Source: Palsa-661 sp035535015
GTDB taxonomy: Bacteria > Actinomycetota > Acidimicrobiia > Acidimicrobiales > UBA8190
Assembly: GCA_035535015.1 (NCBI GenBank)
Contig: DATLQU010000011.1
Coordinates: 176,112 to 240,111, forward strand
Direction of reading: 5' to 3'
DNA: 64,000 nucleotides
Positions 1-7,777 of the stretch are shown piece by piece. Each line of letters opens with the position of its first letter. Position 1 is the first letter of the stretch. The notes under the pieces were generated by a model, which saw only the letters and a program-made list of their open reading frames with translations, made no database searches and was not told the origin of the DNA. The position numbers and the translations under genes are program-made.

Positions 1-318
1 GGTCAGCCCTTCATGGCGCACTACGTATCGGCCAAGTCCGGGGTGAACGGCCTCACCAAGTCGCTTGCCTTGGAGTTTGGTCCGAAGGGCATCACGGTCA
101 ACGCCATCCCCCCCGGGTTCATCGACACCCCGATGCTCCGCGCCGCCGAGCAGAAGGGGCTGCTCGGCGGCACCGTCGAGGAGCACGAAGCGAGTACGCC
201 CGTGCGCCGAGCGGGACGACCGCAGGACATAGCGGCCATGTGCGCCTTCCTGGTGCGCGACGAGGCTGGATACGTCACGGGTCAGATCATCGGGGTCAAT
301 GGGGGACGGAACACCTGA
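1..318 (+). CDS. SDR-family oxidoreductase, C-terminal part (cut by window start)
   Basis: This is the last 105 codons of a short-chain dehydrogenase/reductase whose N-terminal Rossmann half lies before the window. The visible part has the catalytic Tyr and Lys of the YxxxK motif (HYVSAKSG), the following helix (TKSLALEFGPKGITVNAI) and the usual SDR ending (YVTGQIIGVNGG). The residue before PGF is Pro rather than the commoner Ala, which is a minor variation. It would oxidise an alcohol or reduce a ketone with NAD(P)(H). The substrate cannot be read from this half. The stop at 316-318 is immediately followed by the GTG of the next gene, so the two are probably co-transcribed. Confidence 0.9.
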   Translation, partial: GQPFMAHYVSAKSGVNGLTKSLALEFGPKGITVNAIPPGFIDTPMLRAAEQKGLLGGTVEEHEASTPVRRAGRPQDIAAMCAFLVRDEAGYVTGQIIGVNGGRNT

Positions 319-319
319 C

Positions 320-925
320 GTGGCTCGCATCCCCCCGGTGCCCCCCGGGGAATGGCCGTCACAGATGCGCGAGGTGATCGCCGCCCTGCGACCGGCCAAC
401 CCCCGCTACGAGCCGCCCCCGCGACGCGCCGACCGGCCGGCGGGCCTGAACATCCTGGGCACGCTGGCGCAGCACCCCGCCCTGGCACGCGCCTACCACG
501 GGTTCAACGGGCACGTGCTGTTCGCCACCAGCCTGTCGGAGCGACAGCGGGAGCTCGTGGTGCTTCGTGTGGCCGCCCTACGCCGAGCCGAGTATGAGTG
601 GCGCCAGCATGCCGTGCTGGCCGGGGACGTCGGCATCGGCGAGGAGGAGCTCCTGGCCGTGGCCGAGGGGCCCGACGCCGCCGGGTGGGAGCCGCTCGAG
701 GCGGCCATGCTGCGCGCCGTGGACGAGCTGGTGGTGGGCGCCACCGTCTCGGACGAGACCTGGACGACGCTGGCGGGGTCACTCACCACCGAGCAGCTCA
801 TGGACCTGGTCTTTACCGTAGGCGCCTACGACCTGCTGGCCATGGTCTTCGGCGCCTTCGAGATCGAGCTCGACGACGACCTGGTCGCCCGGGTTCCTCC
901 CTCGCCCTTCGCCGCGGGCTCCTAG
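320..925 (+). CDS. carboxymuconolactone decarboxylase (CMD/AhpD-like) family protein
   Basis: The 201-residue protein belongs to the all-helical CMD/AhpD-like superfamily. The core around residues 70-105 (SERQRELVVLRVAALR followed by EYEWRQH) is the family signature, with the EYEW...H pattern and no CxxC peroxidatic pair, so a peroxidase role is unlikely. Such proteins are frequent in actinobacterial aromatic and steroid gene clusters, and their reaction is generally unknown. I chose GTG 320 because it gives the typical N-terminus ARIPPVPPGEW and directly follows the SDR stop. An in-frame ATG at 299 would overlap the SDR by 20 bases. It is the last gene before the amidohydrolase operon. Confidence 0.85.
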   Translation: MARIPPVPPGEWPSQMREVIAALRPANPRYEPPPRRADRPAGLNILGTLAQHPALARAYHGFNGHVLFATSLSERQRELVVLRVAALRRAEYEWRQHAVLAGDVGIGEEELLAVAEGPDAAGWEPLEAAMLRAVDELVVGATVSDETWTTLAGSLTTEQLMDLVFTVGAYDLLAMVFGAFEIELDDDLVARVPPSPFAAGS

Positions 926-943
926 CGCCCGGCGTGGACCCGC

Positions 944-963
944 TGGGAACGGTATTCTCGTTT
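944..963. promoter_or_regulatory. putative operator, copy 1 of a 20-bp shared element
   Basis: TGGGAACGGTATTCTCGTTT lies 50 bp upstream of the amidohydrolase start at 1014. Its reverse complement matches 17 of 20 positions with the element at 6239-6258 that overlaps the promoter of another catabolic operon. The core GAAC/GAGAA...TTCTC is an imperfect inverted repeat, as expected for a TetR-type dimer. Which regulator binds it is unknown. Confidence 0.6.
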
Positions 964-1013
964 GCAAGAGGCCGGTTATCACGGCCAGGGCTCGATGCAC
1001 GGAAAGGTGTGCC

Positions 1014-2210
1014 ATGGCGGATCGATCTCTCGGCATCCCGGTGTTTGATGCGGACAACCACCTCTACGAGACTCGGGAGGCGCTCACCAAATTCGTCCCC
1101 GACCGCTACAAGGGGGCAATCGACTACATCGACGTGCGGGGACGCACCAAGATCGTCGTCCGCGGCCGGATCAGCGAATACATCCCCAACCCGACGTTCG
1201 ACGTGGTGGCCCGCCCCGGCGCCCAGGAGGAGTACTTCCGCCGTGGCAACCCCGAGCGCAAAAGCCGCCGGGAGATCTATGGGGAGCCGATGCGCTGTAT
1301 CCCGGCGTTTCGCGAGCCCGGCCCCCGGCTGGAGCTCATGGACGAGCAGGGTCTCGACCGGACACTCATGTTCCCGACGCTGGCGAGCCTGGTCGAGGAG
1401 CGCCTGCGTGACGACCCGGAGCTCACCCACGAGGTGATCCACGCGCTGAACCGCTGGTTGTACGAGACGTGGCAGTTCGACTACGAGCACCGCATCTTCT
1501 CGACGCCGGTTATCACGCTGTCCATCGTGGAACGGGCCATCGAGGAGCTCGAGTGGGTCGTCGGCCATGGCGCCCGGGTGGTGCTCATCCGTCCGGCCCC
1601 CGTGCCGGGATACCGCGGACCGCGCTCGTTCGCCCTGCCGGAGTTCGACCCGTTCTGGCAGAAGGTGGTCGAACACGACGTGCTTGTCGCCATGCACTCT
1701 TCCGACAGCGGCTACGAGCGCTACGCCAACGACTGGATGGGTGAAAGCAGCGAAATGCTGCCCTTCCAGCCGCAGGCTTTCCGTATGCTCCAAGCATGGC
1801 GGCCGGTTGAGGACGCCGTGGCCTCCTTCGTCTGTCAGGGGGCGTTGTCGCGCTTTCCGCAGCTCAAGGTGGCGGTGATCGAGAACGGCAGCAGCTGGGT
1901 GGAGCCGCTGCTCAGGGGTTTGGCGGATACCTACAAGAAGATGCCCCAGGAGTTCCTCGAAGACCCCGTGGTGGTCGTCAAGCGCCAGGTCCACATCAGC
2001 CCGTTCTGGGAGGAGGACCTCGGTGCCCTCGCCGAACTGATCGGGGTCGAGCGTGTCCTGTTCGGATCCGACTTCCCGCATCCCGAGGGTCTTGGAGACC
2101 CGGTCAGCTATGTGCGGGAGCTCGACAGCCTGTCCGAGGACGCCGTACGACAGATCATGGGTGGCAACCTGGCCAGGCTCATGAACGTGGACGACGCCGT
2201 TCCCGCATGA
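1014..2210 (+). CDS. TIM-barrel amidohydrolase (amidohydrolase 2 family)
   Basis: The 398-residue protein is of the ACMSD-like amidohydrolase 2 family (PF04909 type). The beta-1 metal motif appears as DADNH (residues 12-16), a further metal-ligand histidine lies in MHSSDS (His228), and the C-terminal Asp353 is in FGSDFPHPEG. Members act as metal-dependent hydrolases or decarboxylases on ring-fission or acyl products. The exact reaction is not readable. GGAAAGG about 10 bases upstream supports ATG 1014. It heads an operon with the CoA ligase (ATGA overlap at 2207) and CoA-transferase. A close paralogue lies at 49551-50756. The promoter region holds the 944-963 element. Confidence 0.88.
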   Translation: MADRSLGIPVFDADNHLYETREALTKFVPDRYKGAIDYIDVRGRTKIVVRGRISEYIPNPTFDVVARPGAQEEYFRRGNPERKSRREIYGEPMRCIPAFREPGPRLELMDEQGLDRTLMFPTLASLVEERLRDDPELTHEVIHALNRWLYETWQFDYEHRIFSTPVITLSIVERAIEELEWVVGHGARVVLIRPAPVPGYRGPRSFALPEFDPFWQKVVEHDVLVAMHSSDSGYERYANDWMGESSEMLPFQPQAFRMLQAWRPVEDAVASFVCQGALSRFPQLKVAVIENGSSWVEPLLRGLADTYKKMPQEFLEDPVVVVKRQVHISPFWEEDLGALAELIGVERVLFGSDFPHPEGLGDPVSYVRELDSLSEDAVRQIMGGNLARLMNVDDAVPA

Positions 2211-3793
2211 CGGGGGACTGGCCGAGCATCCCCGCCCTGGTCCGGTCGGCAGCGACGGCCCACCCCGGGCATGAGGCCGTGATCGACGGGGAACTGAGCC
2301 TCTCGTATCCAGCGCTGTTCGAGCAGGCCCAGCAGTTTGCCGGCGCCGTGGTGTCCTGCGGGTTGGCGCCCGGGGAGCGCGTCGGCATCTGGGCCTACAA
2401 CAGCGCCGAGTGGATCGTCGCCGCGCTGGGCCTTTGGCAGGCGGGGTGCGTGTTGGTACCGGTCAACACCCGGTTCAAGGGAGGCGAAGCCGCCGACATC
2501 CTCGGTCGGAGCGGCGCCCGATTGCTCGTCACCGTCACCGAGTTCCTCGGTACCGACTATGTCGAATCGCTCCGCGGCGCTCAGCTTCCCGCCTTGGACA
2601 CGATCGTCGTCGCCGCCGGCGGCGTGCCCGAGGGCACCCAATCGTGGGCGTCGTTCTTGGCCCGGGCCACTCCGGAGGCGCTGTCCGAGGCCGAGCGCCG
2701 GGCGGCCGCTCTCGGGGCCGAGGACCCGTCAGACATCCTCTTCACGTCGGGGACCACGGGCCGGCCCAAGGGCGTTGTCCAGACCCATGGCCGCACCTTG
2801 CGGGTCGGCACAGACTGGGTGGCCATGACCGGACTTCGGGCCGACGACCGGTACCTCATGGTCAATCCCTACTTCCACATGTTCGGGCTCAAAGCCGGCA
2901 TCCTGGCCTCGATCGCCGCCGGGGCCACCATGCTCCCCCAAGCGGTCTTCGACGTGGACGCCGTCTTGACCCGGGTGCAGAGCGAGAAGGTGACGGTTTT
3001 TCCCGGCGCGCCGACGCTGTATCAGTCCATCCTCGACCACCCGGGTCGGGCCCACTACGACCTCTCCACCTTGCGGGTGGCCGTCACCGGAGCGGCCGAC
3101 ATACCGGTCGAGCTCATCCGACGAGTGCGAGCGGAACTTCCGTTTTCGTTGGTGATCACCGGCTACGGGCTCACCGAGGCCGGGACGGCGACGGCGACGT
3201 CGCCGGATGACGACGCCACCACCGTGGCCACCACAGTGGGCCGGCCCCGCCCGGGCTTCGAGCTGCGCATCGCCGACGACAAGGGCATGGACATGGCGCC
3301 GGGCGCCGCCGGCGAGATCCTTCTGCGCGGCGGCAGCGTCATGTCGCGCTACCTCGACGACCCCGAAGCCACCGAGGCCGCCCTCACCGACGACGGCTGG
3401 CTCCGCACCGGCGACCTCGGGAGAGTGGACGACCGGGGGTTCCTGCAGATCGTTGGCCGCTCCAAGGAGGTGTTCATCGTCGGTGGGTTCAACGTGTACC
3501 CGGCCGAGGTGGAGAACTTCCTGCTCGAGCATCCGGGAGTGGCCCGAGCGGCCGTGATCGGCATCCCCGACCGTCGCCTGGGCGAGGTGGGCGTTGCCTT
3601 CGTGGTACCCCGACCGGGAGCATCGGTTGATGCGCCCGGCGTCATCGAGTGGGCGAGAGGGCGGATGGCCAACTACAAGGTCCCGCGCGTCATCGAGATC
3701 GTGGACGAGCTGCCGCTCAATGCCACCGGCAAGGTACAAAAGGACGATTTGCGCCGGCGCGCCGCTACCGCACACCCGCGGTGGGTGCCGTGA
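2207..3793 (+). CDS. FadD3-like acyl-CoA synthetase (AMP-forming)
   Basis: The 528-residue ANL-superfamily ligase makes an acyl-CoA from acid, ATP and CoA. The phosphate loop TSGTTGRPKG is at residues 180-189, the adenylation motif GYGLTEA follows near 322, GWLRTGDLG near 400, and the catalytic C-terminal lysine is Lys509 (NATGK). Several blocks (NPYFHMFGLKAGIL, FPGAPTLYQSILDHP, LRIADD) closely resemble mycobacterial FadD3, the synthetase for the HIP propionate side chain in steroid ring catabolism. This suggests a cyclic or indane-type propionate substrate, but that is inferred from memory of FadD3. It overlaps the upstream stop by 4 bases and the downstream CoA-transferase start by 4. Confidence 0.85.
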   Translation: MTGDWPSIPALVRSAATAHPGHEAVIDGELSLSYPALFEQAQQFAGAVVSCGLAPGERVGIWAYNSAEWIVAALGLWQAGCVLVPVNTRFKGGEAADILGRSGARLLVTVTEFLGTDYVESLRGAQLPALDTIVVAAGGVPEGTQSWASFLARATPEALSEAERRAAALGAEDPSDILFTSGTTGRPKGVVQTHGRTLRVGTDWVAMTGLRADDRYLMVNPYFHMFGLKAGILASIAAGATMLPQAVFDVDAVLTRVQSEKVTVFPGAPTLYQSILDHPGRAHYDLSTLRVAVTGAADIPVELIRRVRAELPFSLVITGYGLTEAGTATATSPDDDATTVATTVGRPRPGFELRIADDKGMDMAPGAAGEILLRGGSVMSRYLDDPEATEAALTDDGWLRTGDLGRVDDRGFLQIVGRSKEVFIVGGFNVYPAEVENFLLEHPGVARAAVIGIPDRRLGEVGVAFVVPRPGASVDAPGVIEWARGRMANYKVPRVIEIVDELPLNATGKVQKDDLRRRAATAHPRWVP

Positions 3794-5013
3794 GCGGCGC
3801 TGACGCGGGCGCCGATCCCCGACGCGGGCTCAGCGCCCTGGCCGGACTCCGGGTGGTGGAGCTCGGGGTCTGGGTGGCGGCGCCGGCCGCCGCCGCCCTG
3901 CTCGCCGACTGGGGCGCCGACGTCGTCAAGGTGGAGTCGCCGGCCGGCGACCCCATGCGCTCAGTATTTGGATCCCTCGGCATCGACGGAGACCTGCCGA
4001 ACCCCGCCTTCGCCCTCGACAACCGGGGCAAGCGCAGTGTGGTGCTCGACCTGCGCACCGAGGAGGACCGCGCCTCGCTGGAGAAGCTGCTGGCCGGGGC
4101 GGATGTCTTCGTCACCAACCTCCGCCTCGACGCCCTCGACAAGCTCGGGCTCGAGCCCGGCGCCACTCTCGAGCGGCATCCGCGCCTCGTCTACTGCAGT
4201 GTGAGCGGCTACGGTCTGCGCGGCCCCGACCGCAACCGCCCCACCTACGACATCGGCGCCTTCTGGGCCCGTTCGGGCCTCTCGATGCAGATGGCCGACG
4301 GAGAGGGCAATCCGTTGAACGCCCGAGGCGGCGTCGGCGACCACATCACCGGGTTGGCCGCCCTGGCCGGCATTCTCGCTGCCGTGCTCGAGCAGCGGGC
4401 CACCGGGTCTGGACGAGTGGTCGAGGTGTCGCTGCTGCGCACCGGCGCCTATGTCCTCGGGTGGGACCTGGGCCTGCAACTGGCCCTGGGCAAGGTGGCC
4501 GGCGCCGAGCCCCGGCACCGCAATCAGGCCCCGCTCATGAACCCGTACCGGGCCGCCGACGGCCGCTGGGTGTTTTTCACCGGCCTCGAGGCCGACCGCC
4601 ATATCGGTGCCGTGCTGCAGGCGCTGGGCCGGACCGACCTCCTGGATGACCCTCGTTTCGCTGACGCCGCCGCCATGCGCCGCAACCGGGTGGAGGTCAT
4701 CGCCATCCTCGATGCCATCGTTGCCGAGCGCCCCCTCGACGAGTGGATCGAGCGCTTCGAGGCCGAGGGGGTGTGGTGGGCGCCGGCCCAGACCCCGGCC
4801 GAGGTGGTCCACGACCCCCAACTCGTTGAGAACGACGGGCTCGTCGAGGTGGACGGCGGCGCACTGCGCACGGTCAACAGCCCCTTTCAGTTCTCCGACG
4901 TCCGTCCCCGATCAGGATGGGTGCCGCAGCTCGGCCAGCACACCGACGAGGTGCGAGCCGAGCTGCGCGCCGGCGCGCCGGAGCGTGAGAACCGAGCGTT
5001 AGCCGAGCGTTAG
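3790..5013 (+). CDS. CaiB/BaiF family CoA-transferase
   Basis: The 407-residue class III CoA-transferase moves CoA between carboxylic acids through an aspartyl-CoA anhydride. Visible are the N-terminal block LRVVELGVWVAAPAAAALLADWGADVVKVE, the GYGLRGP segment, and the catalytic Asp in GVGDHITGLAALAG (near residue 181). The C-terminal lid carries NPYRAADGRWVFF. The start is taken as GTG 3790, overlapping the ligase stop (GTGA). An upstream open frame back to 3649 is only the ligase read in another frame. Its place after a synthetase suggests CoA transfer to or from the same compound, such as an epimerisation or CoA-recycling step. It ends 17 bases from a convergent acyl-CoA dehydrogenase, and short copies of GAACCGAGCG surround the stop. 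Confidence 0.88.
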   Translation: MSGADAGADPRRGLSALAGLRVVELGVWVAAPAAAALLADWGADVVKVESPAGDPMRSVFGSLGIDGDLPNPAFALDNRGKRSVVLDLRTEEDRASLEKLLAGADVFVTNLRLDALDKLGLEPGATLERHPRLVYCSVSGYGLRGPDRNRPTYDIGAFWARSGLSMQMADGEGNPLNARGGVGDHITGLAALAGILAAVLEQRATGSGRVVEVSLLRTGAYVLGWDLGLQLALGKVAGAEPRHRNQAPLMNPYRAADGRWVFFTGLEADRHIGAVLQALGRTDLLDDPRFADAAAMRRNRVEVIAILDAIVAERPLDEWIERFEAEGVWWAPAQTPAEVVHDPQLVENDGLVEVDGGALRTVNSPFQFSDVRPRSGWVPQLGQHTDEVRAELRAGAPERENRALAER

Positions 5014-5029
5014 AACCGAGCGCCGGCGT

Positions 5030-6196
5030 TCAGTCACGCCCGTTGGCCCGGGCGAGCAGTCCCCGGGCGATGACGAGGCGTTGGATCTCATTGGTGCCCT
5101 CCCCGATCATCATGAGCGGCGCGTCGCGGAAGTACCGCTCGATCGGGAGATCGGTGGTGTAGCCGACGCCGCCGTGGATGCGCATAGCCTCGGTGGCCAG
5201 CTCGAAAGCCGTCTCGCTGGCGAAGAGCTTGGCCATCCCGGCCTCGACATCGCAGCGAAGGCCGGCCATCTTGCGCTCTGCCGCATTCTTGGTGAGCAGA
5301 CGCGACGCTTCCAGCCGGGTGGCCATATCGGCCAGCTTCAGCTGGATGGCCTGGTGTTCGGCGATGGGCTTGCCGAAGGTGCTGCGTTGCGACGCATACG
5401 CCAGCGCGGCGTCGAAAGCAGCCCGGGCCACGCCACAGGCACGCGCTGCGATGTTGATGCGACCCACCTCGAGCACCCCGAGGATCTGGGGAAGGCCCCG
5501 TCCGGCATCGCCCACCAGGTTGGCCCGCGGCACCCGGTGGTCGACGTAAGCCATCTCGACGGTCTCCACGCCCCGGTACCCGAGCTTGCCCACGTGCTTG
5601 GATATGGAGATCCCCTCGAACGCCGGGCCCGGCTCCTTCTCCACGATCAGCGCCGAGATGCCCTCTTCGGTGCGAGCGGCCAGCGCCACGATGCCTGCCC
5701 GCTCGCCGTTGGTCACCCATGCCTTGGTGCCGTTCACGACGTACTCGTCACCGTCGCGCTCCGCCCTACAGGAGATGTTCCGGGTGTCGCTGCCGGCGTC
5801 CGGCTCGGAGAGCGACAGCGCGCCGCGCCGCTCCCCGGCGGCCATCACCGGGAGCCAGCGCTGCTTCTGCTCTTCGCTGCCGTGGGCCACCAAGAGGGTC
5901 GCCACCATGGTGTGGGTGTTCACGATGCCGGTTAAGCTCATCCAGCCGTATGCCAGCTCCTCGATGATGCCGACATAGGTGACCAGGTCGAGGCCGAGGC
6001 CGCCGTAGCGCTCGGGGATGGTGACCCCGAACAGGCCCATGGCGCGCATGTCTTCGACGATGTCCGTCGGGAACCGATCCTCCCTCTCGAGCCCGGCGGC
6101 GACAGGCACGACCTCGTTCGCCACGAACCGGCGGACGGTGTCGATGATCTGTTGCCTGACGTCGTCGGCGTCTTCCGGCCGTGGGGTCGGAGCCAT
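5030..6196 (-). CDS. acyl-CoA dehydrogenase
   Basis: The 388-residue flavoprotein oxidises an acyl-CoA to the 2-enoyl-CoA and passes electrons to ETF. It has the full N-alpha, beta and C-alpha layout: LSEPDAGSDTRN (FAD/substrate loop), WVTNGERAGIVAL, the RSTFGKPIAEHQAIQ helix, and the catalytic-base region MIGEGTNEIQR near the C-terminus with Glu in the canonical EGT position. Unlike the two tandem pairs elsewhere in this window, this is a self-sufficient homotetramer-type enzyme. It is divergent from the synthetase at 6260, and the 63-base gap between them holds a promoter and operator-like element. It may therefore be co-regulated with that operon. Confidence 0.92.
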   Translation of the reverse strand: MAPTPRPEDADDVRQQIIDTVRRFVANEVVPVAAGLEREDRFPTDIVEDMRAMGLFGVTIPERYGGLGLDLVTYVGIIEELAYGWMSLTGIVNTHTMVATLLVAHGSEEQKQRWLPVMAAGERRGALSLSEPDAGSDTRNISCRAERDGDEYVVNGTKAWVTNGERAGIVALAARTEEGISALIVEKEPGPAFEGISISKHVGKLGYRGVETVEMAYVDHRVPRANLVGDAGRGLPQILGVLEVGRINIAARACGVARAAFDAALAYASQRSTFGKPIAEHQAIQLKLADMATRLEASRLLTKNAAERKMAGLRCDVEAGMAKLFASETAFELATEAMRIHGGVGYTTDLPIERYFRDAPLMMIGEGTNEIQRLVIARGLLARANGRD

Positions 6197-6221
6197 GCGA
6201 GAAGCCTACAAGCCGGATCCG

Positions 6222-6251
6222 TTGACAGCGATATTCGAAAACGAGAATAAT
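6222..6251 (+). promoter_or_regulatory. sigma-70-like promoter, probably leaderless
   Basis: A consensus -35 box TTGACA (6222-6227) is followed after 18 bases by AATAAT (6246-6251). Transcription from this promoter would begin at about 6258-6260, which is the ATG of the synthetase, so the mRNA would be leaderless. No Shine-Dalgarno sequence precedes the ATG. An in-frame ATG at 6275 is the alternative start. Confidence 0.6.
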
Positions 6252-6258
6252 GTTCTCA
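6239..6258. promoter_or_regulatory. putative operator, copy 2 of the 20-bp shared element
   Basis: AAACGAGAATAATGTTCTCA overlaps the -10 box and reaches to within one base of the start codon. It contains the inverted repeat GAGAA-N5-TTCTC (6243-6257). Its reverse complement matches 944-963 at 17 of 20 positions. The position over the -10 box suggests repression by steric block. Confidence 0.65.
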
Positions 6259-6259
6259 T

Positions 6260-7777
6260 ATGGGGCTGGGGCCGATGCATGGCGGGCTTGAACGCTCTGC
6301 CCATGAGCTGGGCAAACGTGTCGCTGTACGTTCTCCTGAGTACTCCTGGAGCTTCGCCGAACTCGACCGGTGGGCCAATGCGCTGGCCGGGCACCTCGCC
6401 GGGGCCGGGGTCGGCCCCGGTGCCAGGGTGGCGCTGCTCATGGCCAATCGCGTGGAGTTCGTGGTCGCCGTGCACGCCGTGAGCAAGCTGGGGGCGGCCA
6501 CCGTCCTCATCAGTCCCGCCTGGAAGACCGCCGAGGTCAACGCCGCCCTGGCACTGACCGAACCTGTCCACGGCCTGACCGATACCGAGGGCCTGTCCCT
6601 GCTGGCCGGACCGCTCGGGCGTGATCAGGTCACCGACGTCGACGACCCGGTCGTGGCCACCCTGGCGGCCGGCGGGCCCGCACCGGAGCGCCGAGTCGTG
6701 GCGCCGAACAGCGAGGCCGTCCTTGTGTTCAGCTCGGGAACGACCGGCCTCCCCAAGGCGGTCCGCCACACGCACGAATCGATAGGCCACGCCACCGCCC
6801 ACTGGGTCGGTGCCCTGGGTCTGAGCGCGGCGGACCGATTCCAGATCGCCACGCCCCCTTCGCACATCCTCGGGCTGCTCAACTTGCTGGTCGCCATGTC
6901 GGCCGGGGTCACCGTGCGCCTGCATCGGCGTTTCGACCTCGACGAGGTGCTGCGCTGTATCGGGGCCGACCGCATGACCATCGAGATGGCGGTGGCGCCC
7001 ATAGCCCTGGCCATGGCCAACCACCCGCACCTCGAGGACTTCGACCTGTCGTCACTGCGCTACATCATGTGGGGCGCCACCCCCGTCACCGAGCCCGTGG
7101 CCCGGGTGGTGACGGCTCGGACCGGAGTGCGGTGGCTGCCGGCCTACGGAACCAGCGAAGTGCCGGTCATCGCCGCCAACCCCGTGGCCCGACCCGAGCA
7201 GTGGCGCCTCGACTCGGCTGGGCTTCCGCCCCCGGGGGTGGAGCTGCGTGTGGTGGATATCGACACCGACGCCGAACTCGAGCCCGGCGGCACCGGGGAG
7301 ATCCAGGTGCGGAGCCGATCGTGCATGGCCGGCTATCTGCCCGACAGTGCGACTGCCGAGTCGGTGGTCGACGGCTGGTACCGCACCGGCGACGTGGGAT
7401 ACCTGGAGCCCGAGGGATGGGTGCATCTCACCGACCGGCTCAAGGAGATGATCAAGGTCAACGGCTTCCAGGTGGCGCCGGCCGAGATCGAGGCCGTCCT
7501 CATCGGGTACCCGGGCGTGCTCGACTGCGCCGTGTTCGGCATCGCCGACGAGCGAGCCGGGGAGGTCCCGGTCGCCGCCGTACATCTCGATCCGGCTGCT
7601 TCGGTCACGGCGGAGGAGCTGCAGCAGCTCGTGGCTGACACACTCGCCACCTACAAGCAGCTTCGCCACGTGATCGTGGTGGATGCGGTCCCGAGATTGC
7701 CGTCGGGCAAGGCGCTGCGCCGGTCACTGCGCGATCAGTGGGCGCCAGCTCTGCTCGGCTCGCCGGCCGAGGCGTGA
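6260..7777 (+). CDS. acyl-CoA synthetase (AMP-binding)
   Basis: The 505-residue ANL-type ligase activates a carboxylic acid to its CoA thioester. The phosphate loop FSSGTTGLPKAV is at residues 157-168, YGTSEVP serves as the A5 motif, WYRTGDVGYLEPEG the hinge region, and the catalytic lysine is Lys484 (LPSGK). The substrate is unknown. By family it could be an aryl, cyclohexyl or side-chain acid. The start follows a promoter with no leader (see 6222-6251). It opens an operon with two acyl-CoA dehydrogenases and an enoyl-CoA hydratase, all overlapping by a few bases, which outlines one round of beta-oxidation. Confidence 0.88.
   Translation: MGLGPMHGGLERSAHELGKRVAVRSPEYSWSFAELDRWANALAGHLAGAGVGPGARVALLMANRVEFVVAVHAVSKLGAATVLISPAWKTAEVNAALALTEPVHGLTDTEGLSLLAGPLGRDQVTDVDDPVVATLAAGGPAPERRVVAPNSEAVLVFSSGTTGLPKAVRHTHESIGHATAHWVGALGLSAADRFQIATPPSHILGLLNLLVAMSAGVTVRLHRRFDLDEVLRCIGADRMTIEMAVAPIALAMANHPHLEDFDLSSLRYIMWGATPVTEPVARVVTARTGVRWLPAYGTSEVPVIAANPVARPEQWRLDSAGLPPPGVELRVVDIDTDAELEPGGTGEIQVRSRSCMAGYLPDSATAESVVDGWYRTGDVGYLEPEGWVHLTDRLKEMIKVNGFQVAPAEIEAVLIGYPGVLDCAVFGIADERAGEVPVAAVHLDPAASVTAEELQQLVADTLATYKQLRHVIVVDAVPRLPSGKALRRSLRDQWAPALLGSPAEA

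Noticed and set aside
813..2081. Long minus-strand open frame across the first amidohydrolase
   Set aside because: It is a reverse-strand frame expected in GC-rich coding DNA; the plus strand has a complete, recognisable protein. The same applies to most long opposite-strand frames in the window.
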